From Streptomyces typhae (lineage in GTDB: Bacteria; Actinomycetota; Actinomycetes; Streptomycetales; Streptomycetaceae), in NCBI RefSeq assembly GCF_009755605.1, contig NZ_WPNZ01000015.1:1-64000 (forward strand): a stretch of DNA of 64,000 nt, written 5' to 3'. The translations under genes were made by a program, and so were the position numbers. This document shows, piece after piece, positions 23,727 to 32,161 of this stretch. Within the stretch, counting starts at the first letter, position 1. Every line of letters begins with the position of its first letter. The notes under the pieces are model-generated. The model saw only the letters and a list, made by a program, of their open reading frames with translations. It was not told the DNA's origin and searched no databases.

Positions 23727-26522
23727 ATGGTGGTGGACAAGGGGCGTAGGGCTGGATGGCGCGCGCTCGGGCGGCGCCCTGAGCGTATTCCCCCTCCACC
23801 CGGGTCGGTCGTACGGTGGTTGCTCTGGGTGATCGGGGGATACCGGGTGGAGGACCACGACCCGGCAGCGCGCTGCTGGGAACTGTCGATGGAGTACTGG
23901 CGGGCAGCGGGCGCCGGGCTGCCGACCGGGCAGCTCTTCGCGCGACTGGTCGAGCACGGACGGCTGGCACTGGTGGCGGCCCGGCGGGGTGCCGGCTCCG
24001 CCACTCCCGTCCCCTACACGGAGGCGGACGTCGCCGGTGTGCTGCTCGACGCGTACGGCCGCGAGGTGACCGTGCGGCAAACCGGGGGCTGGACGTATCA
24101 GCAGGTCAGGTCCCACTGGGCCGCTGCCGATGAGTTCACCCCCTTCGTGGGGCCGGACAAGTTGCGGCACCATCTGGCGGGCAGGGCGCAGTACGAGCTG
24201 GGGGCAGGCAGAGCCGACGAGGCGCTCGCCCTGGTGGACGAGGCCGACCGGCTGCCGTGCGCATCCCCGGCCGGCGCCCTCGCGGACTACGCGCACGGCG
24301 ATCTGCGCGCGCTGCGGGCCGCGGCCCTGCATCAGCTGTACGACTCGGACACCGCCCTCGACGTCCTGGCCCCGCTGGAAGCCGAGCTCGCTGGCCTGCT
24401 CCCCGAGGGGCCGGTGCTCGCCACCGACGACGAGGCGGCACGCCGCCTCCAAGAGGAGTTCGCACGGCGCGGGGGCGGCGCGGCGGCCCTCGCGCACGCT
24501 CTGGAAGCCTCTGCCGTCTACCACCAGATCCTGGACACCAAGGCGGGCGCGCTGCGGGACAGCGGCCATCCGGCGGCGGCCGAACAGGCGTACCTGCTGC
24601 TGATGCCGCTCCACACGGCGTCCGGGCTGCCGGAGGCCGGCCACGTCCAGCTGGCCCGCGTCGCGCTGGACCAGGGGGAGACGGAGCGCGCGCGACGCTA
24701 CCTCGACTTTGCCGCGCCGTTGTTCGAGGCCCCCGGCGGGAGCGACCTGACATCGATGCGCGCCCATCTGCGGCTGGCCCGCGGCGCGGTGTACTGCCGT
24801 ATGAGAGCCGAGGCGGCCCGGCAGTCCAGCCGCCACCGTGAGGCCCTCACCTGGTGCGACCGTGCCGAGACCTTCATGGCGGACCGCCCTGACGCCTCCC
24901 ACGACGCGATGGTGCAGGCCGAGCGGGGCAGGGCCTATCGCGCTCTGGGGAACCGCAACGGCGCGGCACAGGCGTACCTGCGGGCGGCCCGTGCCCTCGA
25001 CCGGGTACTGCGGGTGCCCCTGGGCCACCGCTTCGACACGCTCCATCTCCGGTACCGCAGGCCGGTGTTCGAGGAGGCGCTGGCTGTCGCCGAGGAGTCG
25101 GGCCGCGCGCGCCTGGCCGCGGTGGTCACCGATCTGCTGAAGGCGCGGGCCTTCTCCGCCCGCCTCTCCCTGGCGCGCTCGGCCGGTCCTGCCGTGCGGG
25201 ACGAGCGGGGCGGCCCGGACAGGGCACGCTTCGCCGAGCTGACCGGAGCGATCACCCGAGCCGAGGGCCGGGGTTCGATGGCAGAGGCCCACCGGCTGTA
25301 CGAACAGCGGGCCGCGTTGCTCCTCAAGATCCGCGCGGTGGACTCCCGCTGGCATCTGATCAGGGACGATCCACCCTTCGACCCGGCGACGCTGACGGGC
25401 TACCTGGCGGCGTACGGAGGCGGCCCACCGGACGGCAGGGGCCGCTGCGTCGCCCTGAGCCTCTACGAACGTCCCGGCGCCGTCCTCGCGCTCCTGGCCA
25501 CCCCGGACGGCTGCCTGCGGATGGGGACCCGCCGCCTCGCCAAGGGCACCCGCCGTGCCCTCGACGCGTACCAGCGCATGCTCGACGCACCGGTGCAGCC
25601 CCCCGAGGAACTGGATTTCTGGGGCCGCAACGGAATCGGGCTCGCCGATCTCGTCCCGACGGCGCTGGCCGACGAGATCGCGGCCGGCGGCACCTGCCTG
25701 CTGTCGCCGCACGGCCGCCTGCACGCTCTTCCCTGGACGGTGGTACGCCACAGGGGCCGCCATCTGGTCCGGGACACCGCGCTCGGCATCGTCCCGAACC
25801 TGGCCTGCGTACCGGCACTCGACCACCGGACCGATCTGCCTCTCCAGGTGGCCCTGCTGGGAGTGACCGAGCCTCCCGCGGGCAGCGTGCCGATCCCGCA
25901 GGTGGGCCGGCTCGTGCAGGTCCTGGCCCGATTCCTGGGGCCTGAGAGGCTGCTCGGGGATCCGGTCGTCGGCAAGGCCGCCGACACCGCCGCCCTGCGG
26001 GCCCTGCTGGACTCCGGTCCGCCGCCTGCCGACCGGACGGCCGTGTTGCAGATCGCCACGCACGGCGTCCGCAACCCGGGGGCGCCCTTGCGCGCGGGCG
26101 TGCAGATGACCGACGGCGAGGTCGAGACGGGTGACATCCTCATGGGGCGCATGTGCTTCGAGGAGGTCGTCCTCACCGCGTGCAGCACCAGCTTCCGCGC
26201 GGCGGCCGACCTCGGCGGCGGGCACGGGGCGCTCGCCGGGCCGCCCCCGTCGGCGCCACAGCCCCTGGAACTTGCCGGAGACGTCGCCAACGCGCTGGTC
26301 CACGCCTTCCACGAGGCGGGCGCCGCGTTCGTGCTCGCAAGCCCGATACCGGTGCGTTCACGACTCGCCAGCCACCACTCCCTGACGTGGTTCGCCCACC
26401 GGGCGGCGGGCCGCGCCCCGCTGGAGGCTGCCCGGCGCACCGCCGTGGAACTGCTGGACGCCGACGACGCGCCACGGCAGGTCGGAAACTGGGCCGGGAT
26501 CACGGCCTATGGAGCTCGATGA
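23727..26522 (+). CDS. TPR-CHAT caspase-like protease
   Basis: The protein (931 residues from ATG 23727) has about 600 residues of helical repeats of TPR type (VYHQILDTKAGALRDSG, CDRAETFMADRP, YRALGNRNGAAQAYLRAA) followed by a CHAT domain. CHAT proteases belong to the caspase clan: His779 in QIATHGVRN and Cys819 in VVLTACSTSF form the dyad, and LLSPHGRLHALPW is the family strand. The protein should be a latent cysteine protease switched on by a TPR-bound partner. The start is uncertain since the ribosome site is weak; GTG 23610 would add 39 residues. It is divergent from the GTPase operon. Confidence 0.9.
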   Translation: MVVDKGRRAGWRALGRRPERIPPPPGSVVRWLLWVIGGYRVEDHDPAARCWELSMEYWRAAGAGLPTGQLFARLVEHGRLALVAARRGAGSATPVPYTEADVAGVLLDAYGREVTVRQTGGWTYQQVRSHWAAADEFTPFVGPDKLRHHLAGRAQYELGAGRADEALALVDEADRLPCASPAGALADYAHGDLRALRAAALHQLYDSDTALDVLAPLEAELAGLLPEGPVLATDDEAARRLQEEFARRGGGAAALAHALEASAVYHQILDTKAGALRDSGHPAAAEQAYLLLMPLHTASGLPEAGHVQLARVALDQGETERARRYLDFAAPLFEAPGGSDLTSMRAHLRLARGAVYCRMRAEAARQSSRHREALTWCDRAETFMADRPDASHDAMVQAERGRAYRALGNRNGAAQAYLRAARALDRVLRVPLGHRFDTLHLRYRRPVFEEALAVAEESGRARLAAVVTDLLKARAFSARLSLARSAGPAVRDERGGPDRARFAELTGAITRAEGRGSMAEAHRLYEQRAALLLKIRAVDSRWHLIRDDPPFDPATLTGYLAAYGGGPPDGRGRCVALSLYERPGAVLALLATPDGCLRMGTRRLAKGTRRALDAYQRMLDAPVQPPEELDFWGRNGIGLADLVPTALADEIAAGGTCLLSPHGRLHALPWTVVRHRGRHLVRDTALGIVPNLACVPALDHRTDLPLQVALLGVTEPPAGSVPIPQVGRLVQVLARFLGPERLLGDPVVGKAADTAALRALLDSGPPPADRTAVLQIATHGVRNPGAPLRAGVQMTDGEVETGDILMGRMCFEEVVLTACSTSFRAAADLGGGHGALAGPPPSAPQPLELAGDVANALVHAFHEAGAAFVLASPIPVRSRLASHHSLTWFAHRAAGRAPLEAARRTAVELLDADDAPRQVGNWAGITAYGAR

Positions 26523-26576
26523 CCCATGACCCATGACCCATGACCCATGACCCATGACCCATGACTCAAGACCCCT
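26521..26576. repeat. 7-bp tandem repeat GACCCAT x6
   Basis: Six perfect GACCCAT units (26521-26562) are followed by two decayed units (GACTCAA, GACCCCT). The array begins at the CHAT stop codon and ends just before the ribosome site of the small acidic gene. Each unit contains ATG, so copy-number change could move a start or alter spacing between the two genes. Confidence 0.95.
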
Positions 26577-26587
26577 GGGGGACGACG

Positions 26588-26839
26588 ATGACGGAGAGCA
26601 CACCGACACCGGAAGAAGCGGCGGGGACGCTGCGCGACGAGTTCGACGAGTTCGATGAGGCCGACGGGGGCGGCGGGGTCAGCGAGCAGGCCGAGTCCGC
26701 CCCGAGCGCCGCGCGGTCGGAGAAGGACGACCCGGACGCGGCCGACCCACCGCTCGGCGTCTCCAAGGGCAAGTGGACTCCCGCGGACCGCCCGCCTCCG
26801 CCGCCGGGCCCGCCCTCCGCCCCGCCGCAGTCCGCCTGA
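26588..26839 (+). CDS. Small acidic, Pro-tailed protein
   Basis: The 83-residue product starts at ATG 26588 with GGGGGA about ten bases upstream. It has a run of acidic residues (RDEFDEFDEADGGGG), a Ser/Ala/Glu middle and a C-terminal tail of the type PADRPPPPPGPPSAPP. It has no recognisable fold and is probably disordered. It lies between the TPR-CHAT gene and a membrane-protein gene and might be a cleavage substrate or tether, but that is a guess. Its position immediately after a 7-bp repeat array is notable. Confidence 0.6.
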   Translation: MTESTPTPEEAAGTLRDEFDEFDEADGGGGVSEQAESAPSAARSEKDDPDAADPPLGVSKGKWTPADRPPPPPGPPSAPPQSA

Positions 26840-26846
26840 CCGGCCC

Positions 26847-27488
26847 GTGCCCTCGGGGCTGCTCGGGCTCCTGGCGCTGCTGTTCGTGGCAGTGCCCGGC
26901 CATCTCTACCTGGTGCGCTACGAGCGCCACAGCCTGCGCGAGCGACCGGGCGCCGCCCGCGAGATCACGGAACTGTTCGCGGTGGGCACCTTCGGGACGC
27001 TGGCCGCGGTGGCTGGCGTCCTGGTGCTCGCCGAGGCGGTTCCCGGCCTCGCCACCCTTGAAGGCGCGGCGTCCGGCGGGGCCTACCTCCGCGCGCACCC
27101 CTGGCACCTGGCGCGCTCCGGCATCCTGGCCCTCACCGTCAGTACGCTCGCCTGCGCGGCCCTCGGCGAGCTCCGCGGCCGCCGCAACGGCGGCACCTGG
27201 TCGAACGCCCCCGGGACCGTGTGGTCGGAACTCCTCAAACCCTCCCGTGGCGAGGCCGACCCCGAGGTGCACATCCTGATGGACGACGGCACCCGGGTCC
27301 ACGGAAGCGGCCACATGGTCTCCGACGAGCGGGACCCCTTCTTCCGTGACGTGGCCCTCCACCACCCCATCGTGATCCATCCCGCGGACGCGGAACAGCC
27401 GCAGCCCTCGGACGCGGATTACGTGATCATCCCTGGCGGGCACATCCGGCTCATTCAGATCACCACGGTACGGACGCACCGGCACTGA
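26847..27488 (+). CDS. DUF6338-like membrane protein
   Basis: The 213-residue protein starts at GTG 26847, eight bases after the previous stop. The N-terminus GLLGLLALLFVAVPGHLYLV is one membrane helix, and FAVGTFGTLAAVAGVLVLAE and ILALTVSTLACAALGEL are further spans. The C-terminal soluble half contains EVHILMDDGTRVHGSG and SDADYVIIPGGHIRLIQI. The arrangement matches the DUF6338 family, found beside conflict-system genes in actinomycetes; function is unknown. As the third gene downstream of the CHAT protease it is a candidate membrane effector or target of that system. Confidence 0.7.
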   Translation: MPSGLLGLLALLFVAVPGHLYLVRYERHSLRERPGAAREITELFAVGTFGTLAAVAGVLVLAEAVPGLATLEGAASGGAYLRAHPWHLARSGILALTVSTLACAALGELRGRRNGGTWSNAPGTVWSELLKPSRGEADPEVHILMDDGTRVHGSGHMVSDERDPFFRDVALHHPIVIHPADAEQPQPSDADYVIIPGGHIRLIQITTVRTHRH

Positions 27489-27579
27489 ACAAGAACGCAC
27501 GGACACTGAGCGCCGAACCAGTCGGGTCATTACACAGACCCAAAGGATGTTGTCAACCTGGTTCCTTGAAATCCTTTCC

Positions 27580-27633
27580 GTCGATTTTCCGCTGCTACAT
27601 TGTCATCTCCGCAGCGGCGCATCGGAAATCGAC
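27580..27633. promoter_or_regulatory. Long inverted repeat before the FHA/HTH-like gene
   Basis: GTCGATTTTCCGCTGC at 27580-27595 is mirrored by GCAGCGG (27611-27617) and CGGAAATCGAC (27623-27633). The arms match except for one extra T and a short insert, with the centre at TACATTGTCAT. The site is about 70 bases before the regulator start in an unusually AT-rich stretch and could be its operator or an RNA hairpin. Confidence 0.5.
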
Positions 27634-27701
27634 GACGTAGGTCGCTGTCCTGCCGTACAGATTCTTGCGCAGCTGTCCGAGCTCCATGAAAGGCGACAGT
27701 C

Positions 27702-28409
27702 ATGGCACAGCGACTGATTCGTATGGTCGAGCGCACCGCCGGGGTGGTCCGGTTACGCGACAGTATTCCACTGGCGTGCCGGGAGTCGCTGACGGTGGGG
27801 CGGTCGGGGGACATCCTGGCAGGAGTGGGACCGGCCGATGCCTGGGTGTCACGACGTGCCTTGGTCATCACTGCCGCGCACCGTGGCTGGCGACTTCGTC
27901 CGGAGCATCGCCACGGCGTTGAACTGCACATCTGGGGTATGCCGCCGCGACGCATCCGCCATCTTGAGAGAGTTTTCTTCGAGCCGCGTGTGGCTGTGCG
28001 AATAGTCGGTGGTGCGGACACGGAATGCTGGGCTCTCCTGGAAGGGGGCGGAAAGCGCGATGTGGATTTCGTGGGCTGCGTGGATGCGTACACGGAAATC
28101 GGCGACCTGCCCCCGCCGCTGACTCCGCGCGAGGAAGCGGCGCTGCGTGAGGTCTTCCGTGAATTTCTGGCCTGGCCGCCGGAACTCCGCCCCGTGCCGG
28201 TTCCTCTCAAGCAAGTCGCACGCAGATTCGGCATTTCGACGAGTGCGGTCCGGGTGCGGCTGGACGGAGCCCGCCACAAGGCCGAGATCCTCGGCTTTCC
28301 GCAGCCGCCTTCCGTGATCCGCCCCGATGTCCTGCACGGCTTGGTCCAAGCCGGTTATCTCGAATTCTCCGAACAGCACCTCGACCTGTCGCTGCGGCTG
28401 AGCGGCTGA
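27702..28409 (+). CDS. FHA/HTH-like regulatory protein with TTA codon
   Basis: The 235-residue protein has an N-terminal region (about 25-125) that resembles an FHA domain: SLTVGRSGDILAGVGPAD and SRRALVITAAHRGWRLRP follow the GR-S-x-x-D and SRxH-like pattern. The C-terminal region carries a helix-turn-helix, QVARRFGISTSAVRVRLDGA. FHA domains bind phosphothreonine, so it may be a kinase-responsive regulator. Leu18 is TTA (27753-27755), which makes translation dependent on the bldA tRNA. ATG 27702 follows GAAAGG. Codons are more AT-rich than in neighbours, suggesting acquisition. It may control the adjacent CHAT cluster; that is inference. Confidence 0.65.
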   Translation: MAQRLIRMVERTAGVVRLRDSIPLACRESLTVGRSGDILAGVGPADAWVSRRALVITAAHRGWRLRPEHRHGVELHIWGMPPRRIRHLERVFFEPRVAVRIVGGADTECWALLEGGGKRDVDFVGCVDAYTEIGDLPPPLTPREEAALREVFREFLAWPPELRPVPVPLKQVARRFGISTSAVRVRLDGARHKAEILGFPQPPSVIRPDVLHGLVQAGYLEFSEQHLDLSLRLSG

Positions 28410-28552
28410 GATCCGCCCCGTCGATACCACCGCCGGGCGCCCCGGCCAGCCCTGCGCCGGAGCAGGCTACCGGTGGGCGGGCGCCGCTGGACTACTGGAG
28501 TCCGAACGGCGGCCGCAGCGGTCGCCGTCGGCCACACAGGAGGAGCAGCACT

Positions 28553-29137
28553 GTGCCCATCATGGCCATCGTCCGACGATCCGCAGCCACATCTGTGGCG
28601 ATCACCACTCTCGCCGGCGGGCTGATGCTCGGCGCGACCACGCCCGCCGCGACGGCGTCAGCGGCACCCGCGGCAGCCGGCAGCCACTACCTGAAGTTCG
28701 ACAAGAACCAGCGCAATCAGACGAACTCGGCGCTGTACCTGATGAAGCGCGCCTCAGGACCGGACAAGGTGATCAAGAAGTACCGTGCCGGCTCCGGTGT
28801 CACCAGGAACTCGTGCACCCGCTTCAAGGGCTGGTTGCCCAACGGCACCTACACGGTCCAGTTCCAAGCGAAACGCTACAACGGCAGCCTCATCAAGGGC
28901 TACGTCATCAAGATCTCGGACAAGCGGTGCCCCGGTGGCACCCTGCGCAACGATCTGTTCATCCACAGCGAGATGACCCGCAACGGCGGCCAGGGAGCAA
29001 CCGAACCCACCCGCTGGGACGGCCCCTCGGACTACAAGTCCAACGGCTGCATCAAGCTCCGTCCTTCCGACATCAAGAACCTCTTCGCCACCGCCGACCG
29101 CAGGGGATGGCCGACGAAGCTCACGGTCGTCAACTAG
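28553..29137 (+). CDS. Secreted L,D-transpeptidase (YkuD-like)
   Basis: The 194-residue protein has a signal peptide (hydrophobic run SVAITTLAGGLMLGATTPAA, cleavage near ASA-AP at about residue 40) and a YkuD-fold catalytic domain. His138 in FIHSEM and Cys166 in SNGCIKLRPSD form the active site; the SxGC signature is the defining motif of L,D-transpeptidases, although Asn replaces the usual His before Gly. Such enzymes make 3-3 cross-links in peptidoglycan outside the membrane. GTG 28553 is favoured by GGAGGAG seven bases upstream; ATG 28562 is an alternative. A perfect hairpin terminator follows. Confidence 0.85.
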   Translation: MPIMAIVRRSAATSVAITTLAGGLMLGATTPAATASAAPAAAGSHYLKFDKNQRNQTNSALYLMKRASGPDKVIKKYRAGSGVTRNSCTRFKGWLPNGTYTVQFQAKRYNGSLIKGYVIKISDKRCPGGTLRNDLFIHSEMTRNGGQGATEPTRWDGPSDYKSNGCIKLRPSDIKNLFATADRRGWPTKLTVVN

Positions 29138-29162
29138 ACCGGCCGGATCCGAACACGCAGGA

Positions 29163-29188
29163 GCGCCGCCGGGCCGTCCCGGCGGCGC
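29163..29188. terminator. Strong hairpin between convergent genes
   Basis: GCGCCGCCGGG (29163-29173) pairs perfectly with CCCGGCGGCGC (29178-29188) across a CCGT loop. It lies between the L,D-transpeptidase and the end of the peptide-export operon and can stop transcription from either side. Confidence 0.8.
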
Positions 29189-29259
29189 GCCCCCGCTCAT
29201 CGGCAGCCGCCCGCGCGGAGTGTGGCCCCACCGCTCACTTCGGGCAAAGCCCCGGCGCC

Positions 29260-32160
29260 TCACCGCAGTTGTCGTCGTACCAGTTCGTGCAGGTGTCCAC
29301 CCGTGTCAGCCAACAGCTGCGCGGGTGGGCCCTGTTGCACGATGCGGCCCTGCGTCATGACGACGACGCGGTCCGCGTCCATGACGGTGGAGAGGCGGTG
29401 GGCTATGACGACGCGGGTGGCGTCGAGGGCGCGGGTGTTGTCCATGACCGTGCGCTGTGTCTCGTTGTCCAGGGCGCTGGTCGCCTCGTCGAAGAAGAGG
29501 ACGCGGGGGCGGCGGATCAGGGCCTGGGCGATCATCAGGCGCTGGCGCTGGCCGCCGGAGACCGCCCCGCCGCCGGAGATCATCGTGTGCAGGCCCATCG
29601 GCATGCGCTCGATGTCCTCGGCGAGGCCCGCCATCGCGGCGGCCTCCCACACCTCCTCCTGTGTGAACGACTCCGCGCCGCAGACGCACTCGAGGATCGA
29701 GCCGGTGAGCGGCTGCGCGTTCTGCAGGACCACGCCGCACTGGCGGCGCACCGCCGACTGGTCCAGGGCCGACAGGTCCTGGCCGTCGTAGAGCACGCTG
29801 CCCGCGACGGGCTCGTCGAAGCCGATGAGGAGGCGGAGCAGCGTCGACTTGCCGCAACCGCTCGGTCCGACGACGGCGACGAACTCGCCGGGGCGGATCG
29901 TGAGGGACACGTCGTCGAGGACCAGGGGGCCGTCGTCGCTGTAGCGGAACGACACGGAGCGCGCCTCGACGGCGCCCTGGAGCTCGCCCGGCTGCGCGCT
30001 CCCGGTGCGCACCTCCGGTACCGCGTCGAGCACCGGCTTGATCTGCTCGAACATCGGCAGCACCGCGGCCGCCGAGAGCAGCGCGCCGGTGAGTTGCGTG
30101 ACGGAGGTGAGGAGCATCGTCACGGCGGTGCTGAAGGTGAGGAACTCACCCGCGGTCAGGCTGCCGCGGGCCGGTCCCGCGAGCAGCACGAACATGACGA
30201 GCGTACAGAGCGGCAGGTACACCGCGTTCAGGACGGTGGTGACGTTCTTGATGCGCCCCGCGCGCCGCTGGAGCCCCCGGCTGCGCGCGAACTCCCCGGC
30301 CCACGCGGCGTACGCGTAGCTCTCCGCCCCGGCGACACGGAGCTTGGGCAGGCCGCGCAGGGTCTGGAAGGCCTGGTTGTTGAGCTTGTTGCCCAGTTCC
30401 ACCAGGCGGCGCTGCCAGCGCAGTTCACGCAGGCCGAGGGCGAGGAGGACGGCGGCGACGACGGCGAGCATCGCGAGCGCGGCCAGGGCGAGCGGAACGC
30501 TGTACACGAGCAGCAGGACCACGTTCATGGCGCCGATCGAACCGGCCTGCAGGGCGACGGGACCGATCCCCGACAGGACCCGGCGGATCGCGCTGACGCC
30601 CATCGCGGCGCTCGCCAGTTCCCCCGTCGAGCGGGACGCGAAGAAGCGCGTGGGCAGCCTCAGGAGCCGGTCCCAGACGGCGGGCTGGAGCGTGCTCTCC
30701 ATGCGTCCCTCCATCCGCAGGACGGTGAGGTTCTGGAGCAGCGTGAACGCCGCGGAGACGATGCCGGAGACCATGACGGCCAGGGACACCTGGACGATGA
30801 GGTCCCGCTCCGCGTTCGGCACGAGGACTCCGAGCACCTGCCCGGTCGCGATCGGCACCAGCGCGCCGATCGCGACCGTCAGCAGCGAGGCAAGGGCGAG
30901 CCGGCGCACGTCGCCGCCGCTGCCGCGCAGGCCGAAGCGCGCGAGCCGCCAGAGCGTCGACGCCCCGTCCGGCAGGGGGCGGTAGAACATGACGGCCCGC
31001 GGTGCAAACCCGCCTGCGTTGTCCGCGCCGACGCGGACGCGCCGCCCGGACGTGGGGTGCACCGACTCGTAGCCACCGCGACGCCACAGCAGGGCCACCG
31101 GCGCACCGCTCGCGGCCCGGTGCCCCACCAGCGGACCCGCGTTCTCGCGCCACCAGCGGCCGTCGAGCCGCACCGCGCGGGTACGGACCCGGGCGGCCAC
31201 CGCGATCCGCTCCACCGGGTCGGTCCGGTCGCCCGCCCCGCCGCCCGCCGCGCTCTCCGGGGAGGCGGCGAGCGTGATGCCCGCCGCCTCCGCGACCAGA
31301 CGGCAGGCCGCGTACGTGGCGTCGTGCCCTCCACGGCACTCCGCGGCCCGCGCACCGCGCGCCCCCGAGCGGCCCATGGAGGCGATCAGTGTCCTGTCGG
31401 CCTGCTCACGGACGTTCTTGCCCGCCTTGATACCGGCCGCCGTACGGTCCTCGTGGGCCCGCTCCAGACGTTCGATCCAGCGGTCGAGGGCGGCGAGGAG
31501 CCGGTACTGCTGGTTGACCATGCGCTGCCACAGCGCCGCGTCCACGAGCAGATCGCCCGCGGCCTGCGCGCTGTAGGCGGCGCCGTACCGCACGCTGCCC
31601 GGGGCGACCGGCATCCACAGGACGTCGTCGGTGGCGGCGCCGTCAGGGGCGTCGTCGGGGACGCCGGGCACGGCGCCCGTGCCGCGCCCGTCGAGCGGCG
31701 CCTCGAACAGGACCTGGTGGCCGCGTCCGATGCCGAGCGCGAAGGCGTGCTCCAGGAGGCTCAACGCCGCGTCCTCGGTGTCGTACCGGCTCGGGTACCG
31801 CTCCTCGTACGGCCAACTCCCGCCCTGATCGGGGCGGTACAGCTCGCGCAGCGGGATCCGGCGCAGCACGCAGCCGTGCAGGGGGCGGCCGACGAGGGTG
31901 TGCTGGGGGCCCTCGACGGGGCCGAGGAGCAGGGTGCCCGGTTCGGCGCGGCCGAGGTAGTGCCAGTGTCCCTGCTGCGCGGCGTCGACGGCGAACAGGT
32001 CGAGCGCGCCCGCCGCCACGAGCCACAGCACCTGCGGACCCTCCAGGTGCACGCTGCGCAGCTCCGCGCAGTCCACCGGCGTGCCGAGGGCGCCGAAGGC
32101 GGCGGCGACCGTGTCGTCCGCGGAGGCGGAGTACCCGTGCTGCTGGGGTGCGGTGGCCAC
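29260..32160 (-). CDS. NHLM-type peptide exporter ABC protein (NhlM2-like)
   Basis: The 966-residue protein has a roughly 380-residue N-terminal region without peptidase motifs, a six-helix ABC transmembrane domain (for example LVPIATGQVLGVLVP and VLLLVYSVPLALAALAML) and an ATPase domain with Walker A GPSGCGKST, signature SGGQRQRL and Walker B VLFFDEATSALD. The long N-terminal region plus permease-ATPase arrangement is that of the second ABC protein of NHLM bacteriocin-export systems. It probably pairs with the C39-bearing transporter one base upstream. It is the last gene of the leftward operon and starts at GTG 32160. Confidence 0.88.
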   Translation of the reverse strand: MATAPQQHGYSASADDTVAAAFGALGTPVDCAELRSVHLEGPQVLWLVAAGALDLFAVDAAQQGHWHYLGRAEPGTLLLGPVEGPQHTLVGRPLHGCVLRRIPLRELYRPDQGGSWPYEERYPSRYDTEDAALSLLEHAFALGIGRGHQVLFEAPLDGRGTGAVPGVPDDAPDGAATDDVLWMPVAPGSVRYGAAYSAQAAGDLLVDAALWQRMVNQQYRLLAALDRWIERLERAHEDRTAAGIKAGKNVREQADRTLIASMGRSGARGARAAECRGGHDATYAACRLVAEAAGITLAASPESAAGGGAGDRTDPVERIAVAARVRTRAVRLDGRWWRENAGPLVGHRAASGAPVALLWRRGGYESVHPTSGRRVRVGADNAGGFAPRAVMFYRPLPDGASTLWRLARFGLRGSGGDVRRLALASLLTVAIGALVPIATGQVLGVLVPNAERDLIVQVSLAVMVSGIVSAAFTLLQNLTVLRMEGRMESTLQPAVWDRLLRLPTRFFASRSTGELASAAMGVSAIRRVLSGIGPVALQAGSIGAMNVVLLLVYSVPLALAALAMLAVVAAVLLALGLRELRWQRRLVELGNKLNNQAFQTLRGLPKLRVAGAESYAYAAWAGEFARSRGLQRRAGRIKNVTTVLNAVYLPLCTLVMFVLLAGPARGSLTAGEFLTFSTAVTMLLTSVTQLTGALLSAAAVLPMFEQIKPVLDAVPEVRTGSAQPGELQGAVEARSVSFRYSDDGPLVLDDVSLTIRPGEFVAVVGPSGCGKSTLLRLLIGFDEPVAGSVLYDGQDLSALDQSAVRRQCGVVLQNAQPLTGSILECVCGAESFTQEEVWEAAAMAGLAEDIERMPMGLHTMISGGGAVSGGQRQRLMIAQALIRRPRVLFFDEATSALDNETQRTVMDNTRALDATRVVIAHRLSTVMDADRVVVMTQGRIVQQGPPAQLLADTGGHLHELVRRQLR

Positions 32161-32161
32161 C

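Noticed and set aside
21873..26312. A single 1479-codon leftward open frame spanning the GTPase and the antisense of the CHAT gene
   Set aside because: The part right of 23609 is the mirror of the CHAT coding sequence and has no conserved domain; the GTPase has its own start at 23609 or 23582.
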